Below are positions 14,362 through 20,882 of a stretch of DNA of 20,882 bases, piece after piece (positions within the stretch are counted from its first letter, which is position 1; the number at the start of each line of letters is the position of its first letter). The DNA comes from Candidatus Neomicrothrix sp. UBA881. GTDB taxonomy: Bacteria > Actinomycetota > Acidimicrobiia > Acidimicrobiales > MedAcidi-G1. A program made the position numbers and the translations under genes. The stretch lies in contig DBFL01000036.1 in the NCBI GenBank assembly GCA_002294285.1, forward strand, positions 1 through 20,882. Direction: 5' to 3'. The notes under the pieces are model-generated. The model saw only the letters and a list, made by a program, of their open reading frames with translations. It had not been told where the DNA came from and searched no databases.

Positions 14362-15111
14362 GTGTCTAGCTCAGGACTAGAGCAAGAGCCCATAAAAAGT
14401 GAACGACTGCAGAAAGTTTTAGCTAGAGCCGGAATAGGCAGCAGAAGAGCATGCGAAAAACTGATAGTCGATCAGCGTGTCACAGTCGACGGAAGAGTAT
14501 CTGAATTAGGAGAAAAAGTTAATCCGGAAACATCTCAGATCAAAGTCGATGGTCTGATAATAGGCGTTCGAGAGGATCTAATCTACTACTTGCTCAACAA
14601 GCCCACCGGTGTGATCACCACTTCAAAAGACCCTCAGGATAGGTCCACAGTAATAGACCTTGTACCAAGCCAACCAAGAGTGTTCCCAGTAGGGCGTCTT
14701 GATGCTGAAACAGAAGGGCTACTTCTGCTAACTAATGATGGAGATCTGGCACACTACCTAACTCATCCATCTTTTGGAATAGAAAAAGAATATTTAGTCC
14801 AAGTCGAAGCAAAACCCTCCAGAAGCACAATACGCAAATTGCGTCAAGGGGTGGAACTGGACGATGGAGTCACATCACCTGCGAAAGTTTCACTGGTAGA
14901 AGAGAACATACTGAGAATAGTTATACATGAAGGTCGAAACAGACAGGTGAGAAGAATGTGTGAATCTTTAGGACACCCCGTTCTGAGACTAGTTAGGTCA
15001 CGTATAGGTCCTATAGTTGACCGATCCCTTCCTCCGGGGTCTTTTCGAGAGTTGACAAAGCAGGAATTGAAATCGATCCGTAAAACTCTCTTTGAAGATT
15101 TTTCTAACTGA
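14362..15111 (+). CDS. rluB: 23S rRNA pseudouridine synthase, RluB/RsuA family
   Basis: Isomerises a uridine in rRNA (position 2605 in E. coli numbering for RluB) to pseudouridine during 50S assembly. An S4 domain at about 14-60 (RLQKVLARAGIGSRRACEKLI) precedes the catalytic domain. The catalytic aspartate is D114 in GRLDAETEGLLLLT, and the RluB/E/F-type motifs KPTGVITT (80-87), KEYLVQV and EGRNRQVRRMCE are present. At 249 residues it is of normal size. The start is GTG 14362 with GAGGG (14351-14355) six bases upstream, two bases after the scpB stop. The scpA-scpB-rluB order is widespread in Gram-positive bacteria. RsuA-like 16S specificity is less likely given this context, but sequence alone does not prove the target. 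Confidence 0.93.
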   Translation: MSSSGLEQEPIKSERLQKVLARAGIGSRRACEKLIVDQRVTVDGRVSELGEKVNPETSQIKVDGLIIGVREDLIYYLLNKPTGVITTSKDPQDRSTVIDLVPSQPRVFPVGRLDAETEGLLLLTNDGDLAHYLTHPSFGIEKEYLVQVEAKPSRSTIRKLRQGVELDDGVTSPAKVSLVEENILRIVIHEGRNRQVRRMCESLGHPVLRLVRSRIGPIVDRSLPPGSFRELTKQELKSIRKTLFEDFSN

Positions 15112-15147
15112 CTTATAAATCACTCCTTTTGATCAATGCCTAGGCTG

Positions 15148-15153
15148 TAAAAT
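15148..15153 (+). promoter_or_regulatory. Candidate -10 (TAAAAT) of the tyrA operon
   Basis: TAAAAT (5 of 6 to TATAAT) lies in the 75-nt gap between rluB and tyrA and would give a leader of about 27 nt containing the GGAG ribosome binding site. A TTGATC at 15129-15134 is too close (13 nt) to be the matching -35, so support is partial. Confidence 0.35.
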
Positions 15154-15186
15154 TAAGTTCAACCTAAAAAAGATATGGAGAGACTG

Positions 15187-16248
15187 ATGAGCCAGCGGGC
15201 CATGATTGCAGGAGTGGGTCTAATAGGTGGTTCAATTGGCATGGCTCTACGCGAACAAGGTTGGCATGTTAGCGGAGTGGATAAAGACAACAATCGCTTA
15301 TCAGAAGCTAAAGAACTAGGAGCAATCGATTCAACAGGTTGGGACGAAGAAGCTGAAATAACATTTGTAGCAGCACCGGTGAGAGAGATTCCCGATTTGG
15401 TAAAAGAAGCATTGTCTAATGTCCCCAAGGGGTATGTCACAGATGTAGGGAGTGTTAAATCGTCAATAGCAAAAGAGATAAAAGACCCGAGATTTGTGGG
15501 TGGCCATCCGATGGCAGGGTCAGAACAAGAAGGCTTAACGGGTGCAGATCCCACGATGTTTTCAAATGCGAACTGGGTTCTTACCCCAACAGAAGACACC
15601 GACGACGAAGCATTCAAACGCGTTAGAGAGGTGGTCGTTTCGCTTGGAGCTGAAATAGTAACTTTAAGTCCAACCCGCCACGATTCGCTTGTAGCGATGG
15701 TCTCACATGTGCCTCATCTTGCAGCAGCCACACTTATGGGACTGGCAGCTAACAGGTCAGAAGAGCATTTTGCAGTTCTAAGACTGGCAGCGGGTGGTTT
15801 CAGAGATATGACCCGAATTGCTGCCGGCAATCCCACAATATGGCCAGATATCTGCACCGAAAATCAGGAAGCAATCACTGAAGTAATCGATGAGTTCATT
15901 TCAGCTTTAACAGAAGTGCGTAACGAGATACACGAACATGATAATGATTCTCTACTGCAGCGTCTGAACACTTCCAGGGAAGCAAGAATCAATCTTCCCA
16001 CCGGCGCCCCAAGACCCTCTGAACTAATTGAAGTTCGTGTGCCAATAATGGACAAACCGGGAGAATTGGCAACGATAGCATCTCTAGCGACTGAATTGGA
16101 TGTCAACATTTTCGATTTGGAAATGACTCACTCTTCGGAAGGCGACCGCGGTGTGGTCGTACTGCTTGTAGAGAAAGATCTAGCCGAAAGGCTTTCTGGC
16201 GGTTTGATGACTCGTGGGTACAGGCCTGCGTTGAGGCCACTATTGTGA
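15187..16248 (+). CDS. tyrA: Prephenate dehydrogenase with C-terminal ACT domain
   Basis: Oxidatively decarboxylates prephenate to 4-hydroxyphenylpyruvate in tyrosine synthesis (arogenate use is possible), 353 residues from the chosen start. The NAD(P) Rossmann loop GVGLIGGSIG is at residues 9-18. GGHPMAGSE (105-113) and MVSHVPHL (171-178, with the catalytic histidine of the SHxP motif) mark the active site. The tail from about residue 280 (VRVPIMDKPGELATIASLATE) is an ACT domain, the usual place for tyrosine feedback. The frame also has ATG 15175, but that lacks a ribosome binding site, while ATG 15187 has GGAGAG (15177-15182) in front. The stop overlaps the aroA start (GTGA). The ACT regulation is inferred from the domain. 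Confidence 0.93.
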   Translation: MSQRAMIAGVGLIGGSIGMALREQGWHVSGVDKDNNRLSEAKELGAIDSTGWDEEAEITFVAAPVREIPDLVKEALSNVPKGYVTDVGSVKSSIAKEIKDPRFVGGHPMAGSEQEGLTGADPTMFSNANWVLTPTEDTDDEAFKRVREVVVSLGAEIVTLSPTRHDSLVAMVSHVPHLAAATLMGLAANRSEEHFAVLRLAAGGFRDMTRIAAGNPTIWPDICTENQEAITEVIDEFISALTEVRNEIHEHDNDSLLQRLNTSREARINLPTGAPRPSELIEVRVPIMDKPGELATIASLATELDVNIFDLEMTHSSEGDRGVVVLLVEKDLAERLSGGLMTRGYRPALRPLL

Positions 16249-17507
16249 CATCAGAACTTGAACTGCACCCCACTTCATTTCTCAAAGGAGAAGTAAACGT
16301 TCCCGGTGACAAGTCAATATCTCATCGCATCTTAATGTTGGCCTCCCTAGCTGAAGGAGTTTCAACTATTCAGGGTTTAAGCAGCGGACAAGATGTAAGA
16401 CACACTGTCGATATTCTCAGTTCGCTCGGAGTGCAATTCACCGAAAGCGACTCCAGAACTTTAGTGGTTAAAGGTGGAGAGTTGACAGAACCCAAAGAAG
16501 TCTTATATGTGGGCAATTCAGGAACAAGTATTCGCTTGATGTCAGGAATCCTTGCAGGAATGCCGTTTACGGCAACTCTTGACGGAGACGAGTCAATTCG
16601 AAAAAGACCAATGGGAAGAGTGATTGAACCATTGGAAAAAATGGGAGCATCGATCGAATACATAGACAATGACGGCGTGGCACCGTTCAGGGTTGAAGGC
16701 GGCAGCCTAAAGGGTATTGAATATGAGATGAAAGTTCCTAGCGCTCAAGTAAAGGGAAGTTTAATGTTCGCAGGTCTTTTCGCTGAAGGTCAAACAACTG
16801 TCGTTGAAAACACTCCCACTAGAACACACACAGAGGAACTATTCAAAGAAGTAGGCATTGAAGTTGAAGTCAGTGCTACTTCTGTAACGGTTAATCCAGG
16901 AAAGCCAAACCCTTTTACTCATGTGGTTAAAGGCGACCCATCTCAAGCGGCTTTCTGGGTTGTTGGTGCAACAATACTCGACGGTTCAGAAGTGTCGATA
17001 AAAAATGTTTACCAAGGAAGAGAGAGAAACGGTTTTATCGACGTTTTAAAAAGAATGGGGGCTGATATTACACACGACCCCGTCACAAATGATCTACATG
17101 TCAGATCCAGCGGCAAACTTTCTGGAACAGTTGTAGAAGAAACTGAAATCCCCGGTCTGATCGACGAAGTTCCTGTGTTAGCAGTTGCTGCGGCCTGTGC
17201 AGAAGGCGAAACACACTTCAAAGGTCTTGGTGAACTAAGAGTAAAAGAGAGCAACAGGCTAGAGACAGTAGTTTCAGAAATAGGCTCAATGGGAATGGAA
17301 TGTGAGGTATTTGGAGATGATCTTGTTGTAAGAGGAGGGAAACTGGTAGGTGGAAAAGTCGATTCCCATGGAGATCATAGAATTGCCATGAGTTGCGCTG
17401 TTGCCGCGCTAGTTTCTAAAGAACCAACGAAAATTTCTGGATGGGAAGCTGTTTCAACTAGCTATCCAAATTTTTTAGATGATTTGGAAAAACTAAGAAA
17501 TGAATGA
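16245..17507 (+). CDS. aroA: 3-phosphoshikimate 1-carboxyvinyltransferase (EPSP synthase)
   Basis: Condenses shikimate 3-phosphate with phosphoenolpyruvate, the sixth step of the shikimate pathway; 420 residues. Active-site motifs in order are PGDKSISHR (20-28), GNSGTSIR (90-97), GDESIRKRPMGRV (114-126), PSAQVKGS (165-172), the catalytic aspartate in IDEVPVLAVAAA, LRVKESNR, and HGDHRIAMS near the C terminus. The RPMGRV, SAQVK and LRVKES motifs resemble class II (Bacillus/CP4-like) enzymes more than the mycobacterial class I enzyme, but the loop equivalent to the glyphosate-insensitivity position keeps glycine (G93). It starts at GTG 16245 inside the tyrA stop (4-nt overlap) and ends 8 nt inside cmk, so all three are coupled. 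Confidence 0.96.
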   Translation: MTSELELHPTSFLKGEVNVPGDKSISHRILMLASLAEGVSTIQGLSSGQDVRHTVDILSSLGVQFTESDSRTLVVKGGELTEPKEVLYVGNSGTSIRLMSGILAGMPFTATLDGDESIRKRPMGRVIEPLEKMGASIEYIDNDGVAPFRVEGGSLKGIEYEMKVPSAQVKGSLMFAGLFAEGQTTVVENTPTRTHTEELFKEVGIEVEVSATSVTVNPGKPNPFTHVVKGDPSQAAFWVVGATILDGSEVSIKNVYQGRERNGFIDVLKRMGADITHDPVTNDLHVRSSGKLSGTVVEETEIPGLIDEVPVLAVAAACAEGETHFKGLGELRVKESNRLETVVSEIGSMGMECEVFGDDLVVRGGKLVGGKVDSHGDHRIAMSCAVAALVSKEPTKISGWEAVSTSYPNFLDDLEKLRNE

Positions 17508-18150
17508 CTCAACTAACGAAAGGATCATCGCAATTGATGGCCCGGCAGGATCAGGAAAATCCACAATAGCCAAGGCTTTGGCAAAAAAACTTAACTTGGA
17601 TTACCTAGATACAGGGGCGATGTACAGAGCAGTAGCCTTCGTGTCCCTTCAGCAGAAACTCGAAGTCAGTAATGAGCAAGAAGTTTTGAAAGTAGCTAAA
17701 GAGTTGGATTTCAATTTCGATGATGGGATTTGTGTAGTGCACGGCAAAGACGCAAGCAAAGAGATAAGAAGCTCCGAAGTCACCGAAACAGTGAGTGTGG
17801 TAGCAGCTATGCCAGAAGTACGGAAAGAAATGGTTAAAAGACAGCGCACCTGGGCAGAAGAAAAAGGGGGAGGGGTAGTTGAAGGGCGAGACATAGGTTC
17901 AGTTGTCTTTCCCGAAGCGAAAGTGAAGGTTTATTTGACTGCCTCAGAAGAAATCCGCGCTGAAAGGCGCACCGAACAAGAGGAAACTGTAGACACTTCA
18001 GGAGTCGCTGACTCGATAAGAAAAAGAGACGAAGCAGACAAAGGTCGTTCAACAAGTCCTTTGGTACGTTCTGATGATGCAATAGAACTAGATACAACTC
18101 TTATGGGAATTGAAGAAACAGTCGAAAAGATCTTGGAATTGTTTAGATGA
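17500..18150 (+). CDS. cmk: Cytidylate kinase
   Basis: Phosphorylates CMP and dCMP with ATP, feeding CTP and dCTP pools; 216 residues. The P-loop GPAGSGKS is at 14-21. DTGAMYR (37-43) and EGRDIGSVVFP (128-138) are the CMP-kinase signatures, with the arginine-rich lid AERRTEQEE and the conserved RKRDEADKGRSTSPL (174-188). The CMP-binding insert at about 60-120 is typical of bacterial Cmk. ATG 17500 overlaps the aroA stop by 8 nt, and the stop codon overlaps plsC as ATGA. In mycobacteria cmk follows rluB directly and is followed by der; here tyrA-aroA are inserted in front and plsC behind, an order more like Firmicutes. Confidence 0.96.
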   Translation: MNDSTNERIIAIDGPAGSGKSTIAKALAKKLNLDYLDTGAMYRAVAFVSLQQKLEVSNEQEVLKVAKELDFNFDDGICVVHGKDASKEIRSSEVTETVSVVAAMPEVRKEMVKRQRTWAEEKGGGVVEGRDIGSVVFPEAKVKVYLTASEEIRAERRTEQEETVDTSGVADSIRKRDEADKGRSTSPLVRSDDAIELDTTLMGIEETVEKILELFR

Positions 18151-18845
18151 AAGTAGATCTCGGAAAGCCTATGAATATAGGCGAAAAGGCCGTGTACAGA
18201 TTTTTTTGGACGCTGGCATGGATCGTAGCTAAGTGTCTTTTTCGCTTCACCACAGTAAATAAGGATCGGCTACCAAAAGACAAACCTTACATTCTCGCAC
18301 CTGTTCACCGTTCATACATTGATTCTCCACTGGCCGGATTGATAATTAAAAGACGCATCAGATATCTAGGAAAAGAATCAATTTGGAACAACAGACTCGG
18401 AGGCTGGTTCTTGGGGGTCCTCGGGTGCTTCCCTGTTCAGAGAGGAACAGCAGATAGAGCTGCACTGCGAGCCTGTCAAGAAGTCTTAGAGCGAGGAGAG
18501 CCACTCGTAATGTTTCCTGAAGGTACACGCAGATCAGGTTCAAGAGTTGAGAGCGAAAACATGTTTTCAGGTCCCACTTTTGTTGCTGCCAGAGCAGGTG
18601 TCCCTATAATTCCTCTTGGAATCGCAGGAACAGATAAAGCCATGCCTCATAAAGCCAGGTTTATTAAACCTGCAAAAGTTTTTATTGTTGTAGGAGAGCC
18701 TGTTCTGCCACCAAAGTTTGAAGGACGTGTCCCCAGACAGGCAGTCGAGGACCTCACAGAGCAGTTAAGGCAGGCTTTACAAGAAGCTTTTGAACAAGCC
18801 CAGACGCTGCTAGCTGGTAAATCTAGGAAAAATAATAAGCGTTAA
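18147..18845 (+). CDS. plsC: 1-acyl-sn-glycerol-3-phosphate acyltransferase
   Basis: Membrane-associated acyltransferase, predicted to acylate lysophosphatidate at sn-2 to give phosphatidate. The HX4D catalytic motif is HRSYID (H54-D59), and the acyl-acceptor motif FPEGTRR is at 123-129. Further conserved blocks are the LGCFPVQRG stretch (92-100) and PIIPLGIAGT (153-162). An amphipathic or hydrophobic N-terminal segment (about 16-34, AVYRFFWTLAWIVAKCLF) likely anchors it to the inner leaflet. The C terminus is basic (KSRKNNKR). At 232 residues it is typical. It is coupled to cmk by an ATGA overlap and ends 5 nt from the convergent ispH. Other lysophospholipid acyltransferases of the family cannot be excluded. 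Confidence 0.9.
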   Translation: MKVDLGKPMNIGEKAVYRFFWTLAWIVAKCLFRFTTVNKDRLPKDKPYILAPVHRSYIDSPLAGLIIKRRIRYLGKESIWNNRLGGWFLGVLGCFPVQRGTADRAALRACQEVLERGEPLVMFPEGTRRSGSRVESENMFSGPTFVAARAGVPIIPLGIAGTDKAMPHKARFIKPAKVFIVVGEPVLPPKFEGRVPRQAVEDLTEQLRQALQEAFEQAQTLLAGKSRKNNKR

Positions 18846-18850
18846 ACCGT

Positions 18851-19888
18851 TTAGGATGATGAGCTAAGACTCTGCAGGATCTCCGAAGCGTCGATTTCTT
18901 TGTCAGCAAATTTGATGTTTCCCGACGGTGCAGCAAATCCTAATCTCGCGAAACTATCAATAGCGCTAAGTAAGTTCCTTATGTTCCGTGGAGGTGGAAA
19001 ATATTCATCCTCTAACGTGTGTCTGACGTTATGAACGCCATCAACGGGACTCAGCGCCTCGATCACTTCGCTGACAACTTCGTCTGGAGCTGACGCACCT
19101 GCAGTTACACCTACAACCCCAGAAAGATCTTTAGGAAGTTCCTGAGCTTTATTAATCCAAACGACTTTTTCACACCCAGCCTCTTCAGCTAACTTGACCA
19201 ACGCTCTTGTGTTAGAACTGTTTTTTGAACCTATTACAACTACCGAATCACAGTGCCCCACCAATTCAAGTAACGCGGCTTGCCTGTTAGTAGTAGCGAA
19301 ACACAAATCGCTTCGTCCAGGAGACCAGATTTCAGGCCAACGTTTTTCTGCAGCTGAAACCACTCCCTCCCAGTCGCGGTGGCTTAATGTTGTTTGAGCT
19401 AAAACAGCCACTTTGTCACCGAGCTCAGGCAACGAATCAACATCTTCAGCTTCCTCAACGCGATGAATAGAATCAGGGGAAACGGCTATAGTGCCTTCCG
19501 CCTCTTCATGTCCGGCATGTCCAACATAGACAATCTGGAATCCTTTCTTAGAACGTATTTTCACTTCGTGGTGCACTTTGGTTACCAAAGGGCAAACAGC
19601 ATCCACCATGTAACTAGAAACTTCGTCTGCCTTTTCTACAACTTCCGGAGCTGAACCGTGAGCTGAGAGCATCAGCGGAGAACCTGATGGGACCTCTTCA
19701 ATATCATCAACAAATACAACGCCAAGTTTTTCAAAACGTTCAACAATAAGTTTGTTATGAACTATTTCGTGATAACAGTAGACAGGCTCATCAAAAGCTT
19801 TAACCATCCAAGTTAGAGCTTTGATGGCCATTTCTACACCAGCGCAAAAACCCCTAGGTTCAGCTAAAAGGACACGGTCGACGTTCAT
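18851..19888 (-). CDS. ispH: 4-hydroxy-3-methylbut-2-enyl diphosphate reductase
   Basis: Last enzyme of the MEP isoprenoid pathway, a [4Fe-4S] protein that reduces HMBPP to IPP and DMAPP; 345 residues. The three cluster cysteines are C15 (RGFCAG), C99 (DAVCPLV) and C196 (SDLCFATTNRQ). The catalytic glutamate is E129 in GHEEAEG. H44 (IVHN) and H77 (AHGSAP) line the substrate site. ATG 19888 has no Shine-Dalgarno; a TAAAGT -10 lies at -12 to -7, which suggests a leaderless mRNA. It runs tail to tail with plsC. In Firmicutes ispH is usually co-directional with cmk-plsC, so its inversion here is a local rearrangement. It presumably draws electrons from ferredoxin or flavodoxin, neither encoded in the window. 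Confidence 0.96.
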   Translation of the reverse strand: MNVDRVLLAEPRGFCAGVEMAIKALTWMVKAFDEPVYCYHEIVHNKLIVERFEKLGVVFVDDIEEVPSGSPLMLSAHGSAPEVVEKADEVSSYMVDAVCPLVTKVHHEVKIRSKKGFQIVYVGHAGHEEAEGTIAVSPDSIHRVEEAEDVDSLPELGDKVAVLAQTTLSHRDWEGVVSAAEKRWPEIWSPGRSDLCFATTNRQAALLELVGHCDSVVVIGSKNSSNTRALVKLAEEAGCEKVVWINKAQELPKDLSGVVGVTAGASAPDEVVSEVIEALSPVDGVHNVRHTLEDEYFPPPRNIRNLLSAIDSFARLGFAAPSGNIKFADKEIDASEILQSLSSSS

Positions 19889-19894
19889 ACGATA

Positions 19895-19900
19895 ACTTTA
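19895..19900 (-). promoter_or_regulatory. Candidate -10 (TAAAGT) for leaderless ispH
   Basis: On the minus strand TAAAGT fits TANNNT and occupies exactly -12 to -7 relative to the ATG of ispH. Upstream bases have no purine-rich ribosome binding site. The whole divergent gap to the next gene is only 47 nt, which leaves little room for leaders. Confidence 0.45.
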
Positions 19901-19922
19901 CTTTGCAAAGGCGGGTCTTAGA

Positions 19923-19928
19923 TAGTCT
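19923..19928 (+). promoter_or_regulatory. Candidate -10 (TAGTCT) for leaderless DUF512 gene
   Basis: TAGTCT fits TANNNT and lies at -13 to -8 relative to ATG 19936, one base off the ideal leaderless distance. No Shine-Dalgarno precedes the ATG. Confidence 0.35.
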
Positions 19929-19935
19929 TGTAGTT

Positions 19936-20882
19936 ATGTCAGTTCCAACAATTGTTTCGGTTTCTCCCAATTCTCCAGCTGAGCAACATGGGTTAAGAGG
20001 AGGAGAGGAAATATTAGCTATAAACGGCTGTGTACCAAGAGACGTAATCGAATACCAACTATTGATTGACGAACCGCAAGTTACTCTCGAAATAAATTCA
20101 GGTGGAATTCACAGTGAAGTAGAAATAACCAGACAGGCGGGAATTCCTTTGGGGATTGAAGTTGATGGTGCACTTTTCGATCGTGTTCGCACTTGTGACA
20201 ACCACTGCGAGTTTTGTTTCATATATCAGCTTCCTCCGGGACTCAGAAAAAGCCTCTATCTGAAAGATGACGACTACAGGCTTTCATTCCTATACGGTAA
20301 TTTCACCACGCTTACCAGATTTACTGAATCGGATTTAGAAAGGGTATTAGCTGAAGGCTTGTCGCCGCTTTATGTGAGTATCCACGCAACTGACCCAAAC
20401 AAAAGGTCAGAAATGTTGAGAAACCGTAGAGGTGCCACCAGCTTGAGATGGCTTTCAGAGCTATTAGACAACGGAGTAGCTGTTCATGGTCAAGTAGTGG
20501 TATGCCCAGGGGTTAATGACGGCTATTGGCTTGAAGATACTCTGGCAGGTATCGCCGAAAAATATTCTGAGTTAGCAACATTGAGTGTGGTGCCTCTAGG
20601 CGTGAGTAAGTACACAAATGAACCAAGAATGCGTTCACATACCAGAGCAGAAGCGAATAAAGTCGTTGACCAGATTGAGGTTTGGCAACAGCTATTCAAA
20701 GAGCATCTAGGCCGTTATCTTGTTTACGCAGCGGACGAATACTATTTAGCAGCCGAAAGAGACTTTCCAGCAGCTGAAAGTTATGGGGACTTTGAAATGT
20801 ATGAAGATGGTATAGGAATGGCAAGAGCATTTGAGCTTGAATTCTCAAACCAAGATTTTAAACGTGACAAACCTTCTGGATT
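19936..20882 (+). CDS. PDZ/radical SAM/DUF512 protein, 3' end outside window
   Basis: An open frame from ATG 19936 to the right edge, at least 315 residues and no stop, so the gene is cut by the window. Residues 1-35 are PDZ-like (VSPNSPAEQHGLRGGEEILAIN). A cysteine motif CDNHCEFC (C87, C91, C94) follows, then FIYQLPPGLRKSLYLKDDDY and SFLYGNFTTLT. This is the hallmark of the DUF512-type radical-SAM-like iron-sulfur proteins. The barrel continues through YVSIHATDP (146-154), VVVCPGVNDG (187-196) and SVVPLGVSKYT, entering the DUF512 region. No member has a firm biochemical role that I know. In many Gram-positive genomes it neighbours der/engA, so der may lie just beyond the edge. It has no ribosome binding site. 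Confidence 0.9.
   Translation, partial: MSVPTIVSVSPNSPAEQHGLRGGEEILAINGCVPRDVIEYQLLIDEPQVTLEINSGGIHSEVEITRQAGIPLGIEVDGALFDRVRTCDNHCEFCFIYQLPPGLRKSLYLKDDDYRLSFLYGNFTTLTRFTESDLERVLAEGLSPLYVSIHATDPNKRSEMLRNRRGATSLRWLSELLDNGVAVHGQVVVCPGVNDGYWLEDTLAGIAEKYSELATLSVVPLGVSKYTNEPRMRSHTRAEANKVVDQIEVWQQLFKEHLGRYLVYAADEYYLAAERDFPAAESYGDFEMYEDGIGMARAFELEFSNQDFKRDKPSG

Noticed and set aside
15175..15186. ATG 15175 as tyrA start
   Set aside because: No ribosome binding site precedes it, and the GGAGAG for ATG 15187 would lie inside the coding region.

Overview
This window looks like chromosomal DNA from an AT-rich actinobacterium, most likely a marine Acidimicrobiia-type lineage. That placement is an inference. 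Base composition appears low for the phylum by eye (not computed). The gene content and order (TPR protein, HAD phosphatase, tlyA, nadK, pyrG, NUDIX, then scpA, scpB, rluB, cmk) match the Mycobacterium tuberculosis Rv1691-Rv1712 region in skeleton. The gamma-alpha-fused 2-oxoacid oxidoreductase is also the actinobacterial type. I see no phage genes, transposases, integrases, CRISPR repeats or tRNA genes. The coding density is that of a streamlined genome.

Layout. 1-541: the 3' end of a 23S rRNA gene, a spacer without tRNA, 5S rRNA, then a strong GC hairpin. 616-1611: a basic, lysine-rich TPR protein. 1707-6298: a central-carbon block with class I (DhnA-type) fructose-bisphosphate aldolase and a two-subunit 2-oxoacid:ferredoxin oxidoreductase (KorA/KorB). 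6325-8698: a translationally coupled HAD phosphatase-tlyA-nadK unit. 8791-11517: a coupled pyrG-NUDIX-HD hydrolase unit. 11521-12784, minus strand: trpS and a 69-residue cysteine-rich protein. 12933-15111: scpA-scpB-rluB. 15187-18845: coupled tyrA-aroA-cmk-plsC. 18851-19888, minus strand: ispH. 19936 to the end: a PDZ/radical-SAM/DUF512 gene cut by the window edge.

The genes are mostly housekeeping: ribosome biogenesis (rRNA, TlyA, RluB-type pseudouridine synthase), nucleotide and cofactor supply (NAD kinase, CTP synthase, NUDIX, CMP kinase, IspH), chromosome condensation (ScpA/ScpB), aromatic amino acids (TyrA, AroA), phospholipid synthesis (PlsC) and central carbon flow (aldolase, KorAB).

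I see no clear new defence or mobile system. Three things deserve a second look. First, KorA carries a cysteine-free thioredoxin-like N-terminal domain fused to the usual gamma-alpha body. Second, at least four transcription-unit-leading genes (TPR, trpS, ispH, DUF512) lack a correctly placed Shine-Dalgarno and have a TANNNT hexamer about 7-13 nt before the start codon, which suggests leaderless mRNAs. Third, an inverted repeat sequesters the ribosome binding site of the HAD phosphatase.
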